From: JACMRI01 sp043778625
GTDB lineage: Bacteria; Bacteroidota; Bacteroidia; UBA4408
Direction of reading: 5' to 3'
NCBI GenBank assembly: GCA_043778625.1
Contig: JAYWFU010000015.1
Location: 1 to 33,865 of the forward strand
DNA: 33,865 bases
A program made the position numbers and the translations under genes. Under the pieces are notes generated by a model, which was given only the letters and a program-made list of their open reading frames with translations, searched no databases and was not told where the DNA came from. Below are positions 7,303 to 15,794 of the stretch, in pieces; position 1 is the stretch's first letter; every line of letters starts with the position of its first letter.

Positions 7303-9363
7303 TTAACTAGCGTTATGCCCTGTATCATTAGTATTAATAATAGTTTCAGGGGTTAGCTCCGCTTTAATTTCGGTAGTAATTGGTATTACTTTATCAAACG
7401 GACGCTTGCCTAACAAGCCCTCTAAATCTTTTTGAAACAACACTTCTTTTTCCAATAATTTTTGAGCAAGTATTTCTAATAAATCACGTTTTGAACTTAG
7501 TAATTCTTTGGTGCGTTCGTACATGTTTTCAATAATTATACGCACCTCATCGTCAATAACTTTAGCTAAAGCTTCAGAGTAAGGCTTGCCCGAAAATTCG
7601 TTACGATTAGGGTCGTAAAATGATACGTTACCTACCTTTTCGTTCATACCATAAATAGTTACCATGCCGTAAGCGGTTTTGGTTATGCGTTCCAAATCGC
7701 TTAGTGCACCAGTACTTATTTTGCCAAATACTATTTGCTCAGCGGCACGTCCACCAAGAGTCATACACATAGTATCGTTAAGTTGTTCGGTAGTGTATAA
7801 AAATTGTTCCTTAGGTAAATATTGCGCATAGCCTAATGCTGCAATGCCACGTGGCACTATAGATACCTTAACCAATGGGTCGGCATGCTCCAAAAACCAG
7901 CCTGCAAGAGCATGCCCAGCTTCGTGGTAAGCAACAATACGTTTTTCTTCAGGCGAAATAAGTTTGTTTTTCTTTTCTAATCCACCAATTACTCTATCTA
8001 CCGCATCTTGAAAATCGTCCATACTCACCGCAGCATGCCCGTGACGTGCGCCAATTAATGCAGCTTCGTTACATACATTAGCAATTTCGGCACCTGCAAA
8101 ACCAGGTGTTTGCTCCGCTAATTGTAAGGCTGATACGTTTGATTCTATTTTTAATGGTTTTAAATGCACTTTGAATATTGCCTCACGCCCAATGATGTCA
8201 GGCTTATCAATACTTATTTGGCGGTCGAAACGTCCTGGGCGCAATAAGGCAGCATCTAATACGTCAGGGCGGTTAGTTGCTGCAAGTATTATAATACCTG
8301 AGTTAGTACCAAAGCCGTCCATCTCTACCAATAATGAATTTAAGGTGTTTTCGCGTTCGTCGTTTCCGCCGCTAAAAGTTCCTTTGCCTCGACTACGGCC
8401 TACTGCATCAATCTCGTCAATAAACATAATACAAGGTGCTTTGGCTTTAGCTTGGGCAAATAAATCGCGTACACGTGCTGCACCTACACCTACAAACATT
8501 TCTACAAAATCAGAACCACTCATACTAAAAAACGGCACATCGGCTTCGCCAGCTACTGCTTTGGCTAACAACGTTTTACCCGTACCTGGAGGGCCTATTA
8601 ATAGTGCACCTTTAGGGATTTTAGCACCAAGATCAGTAAATTTTTTGGGGTTTTTAAGAAACTCTACAATTTCCTGTATTTCTTCCTTGGCCTCCTCTAA
8701 GCCTGCAACATCTTTAAATGTAATGTTTATTTTCTCATCTTTGTCAAACAGTGTTGCGCGCGATTTACCAATATTAAATAATTGCCCTGCGCCACCGCCC
8801 ATGCCACCTGTCATTTTGCGCATAAGCAACATCCATATTCCACCAAATAATACTAATGGCAATACCCAAGTGAGTAAAAAATCGCCTAGCCAATCAGAGT
8901 GCTTTTCGTAGCTAACTTCAATTTTTTCTTGTGGTGTAAATGCTTGTTGTGCTAGCTCTAGCTTTTTTTCAAAACTATCAATAGAGCCAATATTAAATTG
9001 AAACTGAGGTTCGTACTTACCCGTTAACGAATTTTTTTTGTTGGTGTTTTTGTATTTCGGGTCAGTAAGTTTACTAGGCTTAATATATACCTCAGCAATT
9101 TCTTTGTTTACCACCACTACACGTTCTACTTCTTTGGCAAGTAGCATTTTGGTTTCAAATTCCTGAAACGTAATTTCCTTAGGCCCTGTACCGCTACTAT
9201 TAGCAAGGTTTAGTGCAACTAATGCAATTAGTATTATGCCGTATATCCAATAAAAATTAAAGCCGCCACCTTCGTCGTTTTTTTTCTTATTGGAATTATT
9301 ACCACTTTTATTTTTAATATTAATTAGTGGTTTTTTAACTTCTTTTTTTTCTTCTGTTGACAT
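7303..9363 (-). CDS. ftsH: ATP-dependent zinc metalloprotease FtsH
   Basis: A membrane-anchored hexameric AAA+ protease that degrades misassembled membrane proteins and short-lived regulators. Counting from the ATG at 9363 (686 aa), there is a lysine/asparagine-rich N-terminus, TM1 at about 37-53, a periplasmic domain, TM2 at about 164-182, Walker A GPPGTGKT at 257-264, Walker B (IMFIDEID) at about 312-319, and the arginine-finger region ATNRPDVLDAALLRPGRFDR. The zinc-protease motif HEAGH is at 480-484. A TTG four codons upstream (9375) is also possible, but ATG followed by STEEKK is the simpler start. All catalytic elements are intact. It follows rsfS by 98 bases on the same strand, a gene order familiar in Bacteroidota. 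Confidence 0.97.
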   Translation of the reverse strand: MSTEEKKEVKKPLINIKNKSGNNSNKKKNDEGGGFNFYWIYGIILIALVALNLANSSGTGPKEITFQEFETKMLLAKEVERVVVVNKEIAEVYIKPSKLTDPKYKNTNKKNSLTGKYEPQFQFNIGSIDSFEKKLELAQQAFTPQEKIEVSYEKHSDWLGDFLLTWVLPLVLFGGIWMLLMRKMTGGMGGGAGQLFNIGKSRATLFDKDEKINITFKDVAGLEEAKEEIQEIVEFLKNPKKFTDLGAKIPKGALLIGPPGTGKTLLAKAVAGEADVPFFSMSGSDFVEMFVGVGAARVRDLFAQAKAKAPCIMFIDEIDAVGRSRGKGTFSGGNDERENTLNSLLVEMDGFGTNSGIIILAATNRPDVLDAALLRPGRFDRQISIDKPDIIGREAIFKVHLKPLKIESNVSALQLAEQTPGFAGAEIANVCNEAALIGARHGHAAVSMDDFQDAVDRVIGGLEKKNKLISPEEKRIVAYHEAGHALAGWFLEHADPLVKVSIVPRGIAALGYAQYLPKEQFLYTTEQLNDTMCMTLGGRAAEQIVFGKISTGALSDLERITKTAYGMVTIYGMNEKVGNVSFYDPNRNEFSGKPYSEALAKVIDDEVRIIIENMYERTKELLSSKRDLLEILAQKLLEKEVLFQKDLEGLLGKRPFDKVIPITTEIKAELTPETIINTNDTGHNAS

Positions 9364-9461
9364 TTTAGTTTTCAATTAACATTGATTTATGTGCACAGTT
9401 ACGAGCAATTAATGCGCCTAGTTACTTTGCTTGCTCTACTAACGCCATTGTGGCACAGGAG

Positions 9462-10082
9462 TTAGTCTTTAATAGTAGTAATTACGGCTTGGCTCCACAT
9501 TTTTTCGAGGCTGTAATGCTCGCGGGCATCAGGCTGAAACACGTGTGCTACCACATTCACGTAGTCTAACAATATCCATTCGGCGGCACCTTTGCCCTCA
9601 ATATGAAACGGCTTTTCGTCAGCGTTCTTACGCACTTCGTCCCATATACTGTCGGCTATTGCGTCCACTTGTGTAGTTGATTCGGCTTCGCAGATGATGA
9701 AAAAGTCGCTTACTGCATTTTCTAAATCGCGCAAGTCCATTATGGTTATGCGTTTAGCCTTTTTTTCTTGCATACCCAGTACCACAAGCTCTACTAACAT
9801 TTCAGCATTATCAACGGTTACTTTCTTTTTTTTACCGCTTGTTTTACTAGGTAATTCAGCTTTAGTAACTGTTGTTTTTTTAGCCGCTACTTTTTTGGCA
9901 GGAGTAGATTTTTTGGCAACCGCAGCTTTTTTAGCAGGAGCGGCTACTTTTTTTACCGCCACTTTTTTAGGAGCTGCTTCTTTCTTAATTACTGTTTTTT
10001 TTGCAGGTGCAGGTTTAGCAGCGGTTGTTTTTTTTGCTGCAACTTTTTTTGCAGGAGTTTCTTTGGTTATTTTAATTGCCAT
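9462..10082 (-). CDS. rsfS: Ribosome silencing factor RsfS with a histone-H1-like Lys/Ala-rich N-terminal tail
   Basis: RsfS binds ribosomal protein uL14 and keeps ribosomal subunits apart when nutrients are scarce. Residues 93-200 carry the full domain: ELVVLGMQEKKAKRITIMDL, SDFFIICEAESTTQVDAIAD, GKGAAEWILLDYVNVVAHVF and the late REHYSLEKMW block. Residues 1-90 are a low-complexity run of AKK, PAKK and VAAKK units, very basic and lacking aromatic residues, like the tails of histone-H1-like bacterial proteins. Usual RsfS proteins are about 110-130 aa, so this one (206 aa) is nearly doubled. The ATG at 10082 is the only in-frame ATG upstream of the domain. A start at Met95 would remove the tail but would leave a long coding-like frame unexplained. 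It diverges from birA and precedes ftsH. Confidence 0.9.
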   Translation of the reverse strand: MAIKITKETPAKKVAAKKTTAAKPAPAKKTVIKKEAAPKKVAVKKVAAPAKKAAVAKKSTPAKKVAAKKTTVTKAELPSKTSGKKKKVTVDNAEMLVELVVLGMQEKKAKRITIMDLRDLENAVSDFFIICEAESTTQVDAIADSIWDEVRKNADEKPFHIEGKGAAEWILLDYVNVVAHVFQPDAREHYSLEKMWSQAVITTIKD

Positions 10083-10140
10083 GATTTTATAGTGAGTATA
10101 TTGTGTGTAAATTTAGCGTTTAATTTAATAGCAAACTTAT

Positions 10141-10890
10141 ATGAATACATTATTTATAGGACAACATTTAATTGCTTTGGATGAAACGCCATCTACCAAC
10201 ACCTATTTACATAGTTATATGAAAGAAAATCCTACCGTGGCAGAAGGACTACTTGTAACCGCTAAGCACCAAACAGGCGGACGTGGACAAAGGGGCAATA
10301 CTTGGGAAACCACGCCCAATATGAATTTATTGTTAAGCCTATTGTTAAAACCTACGTTTATAAAACCTACCGAACAATTTTATTTTAATGCTGCCATTGC
10401 ACTAAGCGTACACGCCTACATTAAAAACGAATTAAAAACCAACGATGTAACCATAAAATGGCCTAATGATATATTAGTTGATGGTAAAAAAATAGCTGGA
10501 ATATTAATTGAAAATCAATTAATGGGGCAACAAATGAATACTAGTATTGTAGGGATAGGCGTTAATGTAAACGAACTTAATTTTGAAAACCTGCACAAGG
10601 CCACCTCGCTACACGCTATTAGTAACACACCTTACGCGCTTAGTAAGGAGTTAAATAAGTTATGCGCCCAGCTCGAAACGCATTATTTATTATTGCGTAG
10701 CAACCCCAATAAAATTTGGGAAATGTACCATGCGCAGTTGTTTCAAAAAAACAAAGAGTGTAACTATATGCTAAAAAGCCAACGTATACGCGCCATTATT
10801 GAGTGTGTGCAAAAAGGTGGGCGGTTGCAATTACGTAAGGATACAGGCACTATACTCTCGTGCGATTTGAAAGAAATAAAGTATTTGTAG
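10141..10890 (+). CDS. birA: Biotin--[acetyl-CoA-carboxylase] ligase
   Basis: This 249-aa cytosolic enzyme makes biotinyl-AMP and attaches biotin to the carrier lysine of biotin-dependent carboxylases. The nucleotide/biotin-binding motif GGRGQRGNTW is at 46-55, KWPND at 106-110, and the GKKIAGIL block with the conserved lysine around 117. It lacks the N-terminal helix-turn-helix of E. coli BirA, so it is a ligase only and not a biotin-operon repressor. The ATG at 10141 lies 58 bases from divergent rsfS. The spacer contains TAAATTTA at 10108-10115, which could serve as a weak -7 element on either strand. It converges on rarA with a 25-base gap. Confidence 0.93.
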   Translation: MNTLFIGQHLIALDETPSTNTYLHSYMKENPTVAEGLLVTAKHQTGGRGQRGNTWETTPNMNLLLSLLLKPTFIKPTEQFYFNAAIALSVHAYIKNELKTNDVTIKWPNDILVDGKKIAGILIENQLMGQQMNTSIVGIGVNVNELNFENLHKATSLHAISNTPYALSKELNKLCAQLETHYLLLRSNPNKIWEMYHAQLFQKNKECNYMLKSQRIRAIIECVQKGGRLQLRKDTGTILSCDLKEIKYL

Positions 10891-10915
10891 AGTAATATAC
10901 GTAAGTCAGTAGCTT

Positions 10916-12187
10916 TTAATACCCATACTTACCCTTCCACACTTGCTGCAAATGTGCTAGAAGCTTGCCCTCGGAGCCATGTGCAGTAGGGGTGTAAAAT
11001 GTGGTATTGCTAATTTCGGTGGGTAAAAACTCTTGCGCGCTTTCGGGAGCTTCGTTAGCGTAATTGTGCGAATATTTGTAGCCCTTGCCGTAGTTGAGGT
11101 TTTTCATGAGTTTAGTTGGTGCGTTGCGCAAGTGCATAGGCACTGGTAAGTTGCTCATTTTATCCACTATATCTAACGCTTTGTTTATGGCCACATAACT
11201 AGCATTACTCTTGCTACTACTGGCTAAGTAAGTGGCGCATTGGCTTAGTATAATGCGAGCCTCGGGCATACCAATTTTACTTACGGCATCAAAACAATTA
11301 TTAGCCAGTAATAGTGCGTTGGGGTTGGCATTGCCCACATCTTCGCTGGCAAAAATAATCATGCGGCGTGCAATAAATTTTACATCTTCGCCACCACGCA
11401 ACATACGTGCAAGGTAGTACACGGCAGCGTTAGGGTCGGAGCCTCGCATCGATTTTATAAATGCCGAAACAATATCATAATGTTGTTCGCCGTTTTTATC
11501 GTACAGTGCAATATTGGTTTGCACTACTTGCAACACCAATTCGTTAGTAATAATTATTGACGAAGCATAACTGCTATTTACTACAATTTCTAACGTGTTG
11601 AGTAGCTTGCGTGCATCGCCACCACTGAGTTGTAGTAGGGCTTCGTATTCGTTTATTACTATGTTTTTTTTGGATAGATAAATATCCGTGGCAATGGCGT
11701 TGTGCAACAGGCTTTTTAATTCGTCATTAGTTAAATGTTGCAACACAAACAACTGGCAACGGCTTTGTAGGGCGTTAATAACTTCAAACGAAGGGTTTTC
11801 GGTAGTTGCACCAATTAGGGTAATTATTCCTTTTTCAACTGCGTGTAACAAGGCATCTTGCTGGGCTTTGTTAAACCGATGAATTTCGTCAATGAAGAGA
11901 ATGTTTTTTTGAAAAATAGTGCGCTCTGCTTTTTCAATTATTTCACGCACCTCTTTTACGCCCGCATTCACTGCGCTGAGTGTGTATAGCTGTGCATTAA
12001 TACTTTTGGCTATTATGTTAGCCAGTGTTGTTTTTCCCACGCCAGGCGGCCCCCAAAGCAGTATTGATGGCAAGTTACCCATATCAATACATTTGCGCAA
12101 AAACGAATTAGCACCCACTATATGTTGCTGACCAACATAAGCATTAAGCGTGGTAGGGCGTAAACGTTCGGCTAGTGGGGTGTTCAT
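10916..12187 (-). CDS. rarA: Replication-associated recombination protein A (RarA/MgsA AAA+ ATPase)
   Basis: A 423-aa clamp-loader-like AAA+ ATPase that acts at stalled replication forks. It opens with PLAERLRPTTLNAYVGQQHI, has Walker A GPPGVGKT at 46-53, Walker B ILFIDE at 96-101 followed by IHRFNKAQQDALL, and a sensor-1 region TLIGATTENPSFEV. The C-terminal tetramerisation part includes RGGEDVKFIARRMIIFASED and ends near KYGY. All catalytic motifs are present and the length is close to normal (about 420-450 aa). The ATG at 12187 is 14 bases after the DUF413-like gene, and the two are probably one transcript with the patatin gene further upstream. Confidence 0.95.
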   Translation of the reverse strand: MNTPLAERLRPTTLNAYVGQQHIVGANSFLRKCIDMGNLPSILLWGPPGVGKTTLANIIAKSINAQLYTLSAVNAGVKEVREIIEKAERTIFQKNILFIDEIHRFNKAQQDALLHAVEKGIITLIGATTENPSFEVINALQSRCQLFVLQHLTNDELKSLLHNAIATDIYLSKKNIVINEYEALLQLSGGDARKLLNTLEIVVNSSYASSIIITNELVLQVVQTNIALYDKNGEQHYDIVSAFIKSMRGSDPNAAVYYLARMLRGGEDVKFIARRMIIFASEDVGNANPNALLLANNCFDAVSKIGMPEARIILSQCATYLASSSKSNASYVAINKALDIVDKMSNLPVPMHLRNAPTKLMKNLNYGKGYKYSHNYANEAPESAQEFLPTEISNTTFYTPTAHGSEGKLLAHLQQVWKGKYGY

Positions 12188-12201
12188 TGTATATTAAATT
12201 T

Positions 12202-12594
12202 TTATGAGAGTGCGTATTGAGAGTGAAGATGATGATACTGTTCTCTAGAATAAAACTCATTATTATCCCAAACATAATTTAATTTTAACTTTTGAGAATT
12301 GTTCTTTTCTATATTTATTCTACCAATATATCTAAAAAACAAATTAGCAACTTCATCTACAGGAGGAGTGTTTGTGTGCATACAAATAAAAAAATCGAGC
12401 TGTTTTTTAGTTATCGCCTTAACCTCCTGATGATATATAGCTTGTAACCAAGCCCCATATTTTTTTAACAATAATAATTCTTTGGGAGAAAAGAATTTTT
12501 TACCCCCTTCAGTTATAAAACTTGAGTTTAGTAACGATAAATGTTTTTGTTTCTCTTTATTATAGTCTTCTTTAGAAAAAAAATTTAAACTCAC
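12202..12594 (-). CDS. DUF413 (MaoP/YifE)-like protein
   Basis: A 130-aa soluble protein. Residues about 30-95 resemble DUF413, the family of E. coli MaoP (YifE). FFSPKELLLLKKYGAWL aligns by eye with the FTxxEaxLLexyG start of the family, AITKKQLDFFICMH with its VTxEEkxFV block, and ANLFFRYIGRI with its final WxKYxxRI. MaoP takes part in organising the Ori macrodomain in enterobacteria; I do not know a role for it in Bacteroidota. The C-terminal 35 residues (rich in N, K and H) are not part of the domain. It is tightly spaced: 5 bases after the patatin gene and 14 bases before rarA, which suggests a single transcript. The assignment rests on memory of the family pattern, so confidence is moderate. 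Confidence 0.6.
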   Translation of the reverse strand: MSLNFFSKEDYNKEKQKHLSLLNSSFITEGGKKFFSPKELLLLKKYGAWLQAIYHQEVKAITKKQLDFFICMHTNTPPVDEVANLFFRYIGRINIEKNNSQKLKLNYVWDNNEFYSREQYHHLHSQYALS

Positions 12595-12599
12595 AACAC

Positions 12600-13610
12600 T
12601 TACAAATACATATTCTTAATTTTTAAACTCGATTTATTATTTACGTTATCAAACTCTTCAACAAGCCATTGTGTAGCGCATTCGCGGCCTTTGAGGCGTA
12701 GTACGTTTAAAAAATCCCACGTAGTATTTGATTTCGACGACATCGTATAATCGCTCAACACATTATCAGCCGCTATTTCGTGAAAGTTTATTTTGCGCAA
12801 CTTCCCTTTTAAATTATAGCCCATGTCTAATATTTTATCCTTAAAATATATCATACGCATTTCGTTAATTAACGATGAGTTAAACGAAATATCGTTAATA
12901 CGGTCTTGAATATCACGTACGGTTTTGGGTATATTTTCAATTTCGATAGGATTAACTTTTAGCAATAAAATATCGTTGGTGTCAGTGCCATCAATCAATG
13001 GCCATATAGGCGGGTTACCCATGTAACCACCGTCCCAGTAAGCTTCGCCATCTATTTCAACCGCTTTAAACAAATACGGTAAACACGCCGAAGCCATTAA
13101 AGAGTCCACGGTAATATCAGGGCTTTTAAATACTTTGGGCTTACAGGTTTTAACGTTAGTTGCGCACACAAATAATTTGGTAGTGCTTTGGTTTGATTCC
13201 GAAAAATCAATTAACTCCAACAATATATCTCGCAACGGGTTTACATCCATTGGGTTAAATTGATAAGGCGAAAGTATGTTAGTAAACATATTTAAAAACT
13301 GATAGCCTGGCGAAAAATCCATACCTCCAGGGTACAAGGCGTTATCTAACCAGCTGGGTTGCATTGCACTGTATTTGCCTGCGTCGGATACTCGTTTCCA
13401 AAATTTTTCTAATAAATCAATAGCGCCTTGGTTACCGTTTTTGTGTAAGCCGTACACGGTTATTGCAGCATTCATTGCGCCTGCGCTGGTACCACACATT
13501 CCTCTAATATCCAGTACGTCTTCCTCCAGTAGTTTTTCTAATATTCCCCACGTAAATGCTCCGTGCGACCCTCCGCCTTGTAATGCTATTGCTATTTTTT
13601 TACGTTCCAT
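12600..13610 (-). CDS. Patatin-like phospholipase
   Basis: A 336-aa predicted cytosolic serine lipid acyl hydrolase. From the ATG at 13610 the oxyanion loop is GGGSHG (12-17), the nucleophile elbow GTSAG carries Ser42, and the catalytic aspartate is D193 in YWDGGYMGNP, giving the complete Ser-Asp dyad of the patatin family. No signal peptide and no outer-membrane barrel (POTRA/Omp85) domain are fused, unlike the larger secreted PlpD-type patatins. A TTG at 13622 would add four residues (M-I-Q-N), but ATG next to ERKKIAIAL is the usual pattern. The gene follows the CCA-adding enzyme by 42 bases and the DUF413-like gene follows after 5 bases. The substrate is unknown; membrane phospholipid turnover is likely. 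Confidence 0.9.
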   Translation of the reverse strand: MERKKIAIALQGGGSHGAFTWGILEKLLEEDVLDIRGMCGTSAGAMNAAITVYGLHKNGNQGAIDLLEKFWKRVSDAGKYSAMQPSWLDNALYPGGMDFSPGYQFLNMFTNILSPYQFNPMDVNPLRDILLELIDFSESNQSTTKLFVCATNVKTCKPKVFKSPDITVDSLMASACLPYLFKAVEIDGEAYWDGGYMGNPPIWPLIDGTDTNDILLLKVNPIEIENIPKTVRDIQDRINDISFNSSLINEMRMIYFKDKILDMGYNLKGKLRKINFHEIAADNVLSDYTMSSKSNTTWDFLNVLRLKGRECATQWLVEEFDNVNNKSSLKIKNMYL

Positions 13611-13652
13611 ATTTTGTATCAATCTCTAATTTTAATTGTAGTTAAATATACA

Positions 13653-15098
13653 CTATTTTTTGGTGGCAATAGTAATAGGCGTTAACCCAAAATTATCTAA
13701 TGCTACTTTGCACATAAATGCGTGTACTTGGGCGTGTTCGTTAGGTATTATTCCGTCGAGTATAGCTTCGCGTATGGCTAGTTTTATTACTCCTACTTGC
13801 CTGCCAGGTGTTAGGTTAAAGGCTTGCATAATTTCGGCACCATCAATGGGCGGCTGCCAATTACGTAGGTTATCTTTTTCTTCAATTTCTTTGAGCTTTA
13901 CTCTTACTAATTTAAAATTGTTGAGGTAACGTTTTACTTTTTCGTCGTTTTTGCTGGTTATATCAGCCTCGCACAGCATCATTAAGGCATCAATATCATC
14001 GCCCGCTTCAAACAACAACCTACGCACAGCACTATCGGTTACTTCGCTTTTGCTTAGCGCAATAGGGCGCAAATGTAGGGTTACTAGCTTTTGCACCAAG
14101 CGCATTTTTTCGTTTAGCGGTAATTTTAGGTCTGCAAATATGCGTGGCGTCATACGTCCTCCACGGTCTTCGTGGCCATGAAAAGTCCAGCCCGTACCTT
14201 CCTCAAAACGTTTGGTGGCGGGCTTTGCAATATCGTGCAATATAGCCGCCCAGCGTAGCCACAAATCGTTGGTGTGCTGGCTTATGTTGTCCAGTACTTG
14301 TAGCGTGTGATAAAAATTATCCTTATGCCCCAAACCATTTTTCCACTCCACACCCTGCAGGCGCACCATGTCTTTAAAAAACTGATGTAGTAACTTGGTA
14401 TCAAACAATAATTTAAACCCTACTGAAGGCAATGAGGACAGTATTATTTTGTTGAGTTCATCAGTTATGCGCTCCTGCGAAATTATGCTTAATCGTTCCG
14501 CATTATCAGTAATGGCTTGCAATGATTTAGGTTCGATAACAAAGCCTAGTTGCGCTGCAAAACGCACCGCACGCATCATGCGTAGAGGGTCGTCGGAGTA
14601 AGTGATAGCGGGAGCTAGCGGCGTACGAATAATTTTATTAGTTAAATCATTCATGCCCTCGAATGGATCAATTAACTGGCCGTAATTATGTGCGCACAAC
14701 GAGTACGCCATGGCGTTAATGGTAAAATCTCTACGCTGTTGGTCATCGGCTAGTGTGCCCTCCTCCACTACGGGGTTACGGCTTTCGCGGTTATAACTTT
14801 CTTTGCGCGCACCTACAAATTCGAGCTCCAGTTCATGGTGCATTACTTGCGCAGTGCCGTAAGTTTTAAACACATTAACATTAGTTTTTAGTTGCTTAGC
14901 CACTGCCTTAGCCAATAATATACCTACGTTTTCAGTATAAGTTACGTTAGGTTTGCGTACGGCAAGTATGTCCACATCTTTTTTCTGGGTGCGTTGTAGT
15001 ATGTTATCGCGCACCCAACCGCCTATTACGTAAGCATCAACGTTAAGTGTGGTAGCGCACTGCGCTATGGTGTTAAATATGGGGTCGTTAATAGTCAA
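13653..15098 (-). CDS. cca: CCA-adding tRNA nucleotidyltransferase with HD domain
   Basis: A 481-aa class II nucleotidyltransferase that adds or repairs the 3' CCA end of tRNAs. It shows IGGWVRD (25-31), the metal-binding DVD (41-43), RRDFTINAMAYSL (from 122), the ribose/nucleotide-selection block DPLRMMRAVRFAAQLGF (from 170), and a C-terminal HD domain with YHTLQV (H264) and ILHDIAKP (H288-D289). The start is probably TTG at 15098, since no in-frame ATG precedes the conserved region. The enzyme is needed because the tRNA-Leu at 6492-6571 does not encode CCA. Whether it adds all three bases or only part cannot be settled by eye. The unrecognised 117-aa gene lies 22 bases upstream. Confidence 0.92.
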   Translation of the reverse strand: MTINDPIFNTIAQCATTLNVDAYVIGGWVRDNILQRTQKKDVDILAVRKPNVTYTENVGILLAKAVAKQLKTNVNVFKTYGTAQVMHHELELEFVGARKESYNRESRNPVVEEGTLADDQQRRDFTINAMAYSLCAHNYGQLIDPFEGMNDLTNKIIRTPLAPAITYSDDPLRMMRAVRFAAQLGFVIEPKSLQAITDNAERLSIISQERITDELNKIILSSLPSVGFKLLFDTKLLHQFFKDMVRLQGVEWKNGLGHKDNFYHTLQVLDNISQHTNDLWLRWAAILHDIAKPATKRFEEGTGWTFHGHEDRGGRMTPRIFADLKLPLNEKMRLVQKLVTLHLRPIALSKSEVTDSAVRRLLFEAGDDIDALMMLCEADITSKNDEKVKRYLNNFKLVRVKLKEIEEKDNLRNWQPPIDGAEIMQAFNLTPGRQVGVIKLAIREAILDGIIPNEHAQVHAFMCKVALDNFGLTPITIATKK

Positions 15099-15120
15099 TG
15101 GTATATTCTGTATTTTATAA

Positions 15121-15474
15121 CTATTCTGCTAATGCTACCCCTGTTACCCAAAAACCATCTTGGGCAAGTTCTTCGGCCATCGATGGAATTAAGTTCGTAA
15201 TGTTTTCATCATAGGCAAGCGGCCATTGTGTTTTTAAAAAATCACGTGCATCATTATTAATATATACATCAAACGTGCTATTAATTAACACCATAGCCAC
15301 TTCGCGGTTATTTACATCAACTGCAAATACAAAGGCGTCGCCATCGGTTATCATGCCTTGTTTCCATTCGTCAATATGCTCAATTAAATCATGTTCGTAC
15401 AGGCGCAAACTCATATCTCCGTTTTGTAGTAAGGCTTTGTGTAGGAGTTTTTCTATTTCTTTTTCGGGCTTCAT
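15121..15474 (-). CDS. Conserved-looking small acidic protein, family not recognised
   Basis: I do not recognise this 117-aa protein. It starts at an ATG (15474), is acidic and predicted soluble, without a signal peptide or membrane helix. The pattern is a helical start (PEKEIEKLLHKALLQ), a middle with alternating hydrophobic residues suggestive of beta strands (AFVFAVDVNNREVAMVLIN and FDVYINN), and a helical end (LIPSMAEELAQDG). This resembles a small alpha/beta fold that might bind a partner protein. It is 22 bases upstream of the CCA-adding enzyme on the same strand, so it may be co-transcribed. Codon use looks like the neighbours', arguing that it is a real native gene. No function is proposed. 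Confidence 0.7.
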   Translation of the reverse strand: MKPEKEIEKLLHKALLQNGDMSLRLYEHDLIEHIDEWKQGMITDGDAFVFAVDVNNREVAMVLINSTFDVYINNDARDFLKTQWPLAYDENITNLIPSMAEELAQDGFWVTGVALAE

Positions 15475-15507
15475 GCGGGTGTTGATTGTTCAGTAATTTA
15501 TCAAAAT

Positions 15508-15786
15508 TTAGTAGTACTGTTTTTTATGATGTAGTATTGCAACTATAACTATTTGGTTATTGTTTACATAAAAATGAACTCCGTAAGGAAATGTTTTTAC
15601 GTGTGCAATACGAATATTCTTATGTTTTACTTGATATAAAAAAGGATTGTTTTGTAAAACTAAAATTGCTGATTTAACAGCTATCGCAAACCTTTTATCT
15701 AAATCTTTTTGTTGAATACTATACCACAACTTTGCATTAACAACATCGAGTTTTGCTTCCTCGTAATACACTAAATTATACTTCAT
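15508..15786 (-). CDS. ParE/RelE-superfamily toxin
   Basis: A 92-aa protein of the RelE/ParE fold. The N-terminal strand and helix (YNLVYYEEAKLDVVNAKLWY) and the helix DKRFAIAVKSAILVLQNNP are followed by the typical RIAHVKTFPYGVHFYVNNN-type beta-hairpin ending IVIVAILHHKK. The pattern of a helical N-terminus with D/E, then F-P-Y-G and a final H-x-K/R is common to Bacteroidota ParE-like proteins. Members inhibit gyrase (ParE) or cut mRNA (RelE); the sequence alone does not decide which. It lies 8 bases after the small antitoxin-like gene, in the antitoxin-first order. Confidence 0.8.
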   Translation of the reverse strand: MKYNLVYYEEAKLDVVNAKLWYSIQQKDLDKRFAIAVKSAILVLQNNPFLYQVKHKNIRIAHVKTFPYGVHFYVNNNQIVIVAILHHKKQYY

Positions 15787-15794
15787 TAACTTAA

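Noticed and set aside
8171..8911. A 246-codon open frame on the plus strand inside ftsH
   Set aside because: It is antisense to the AAA+ core of ftsH, has no start context or family features, and its composition follows from the codon pattern of the opposite strand.
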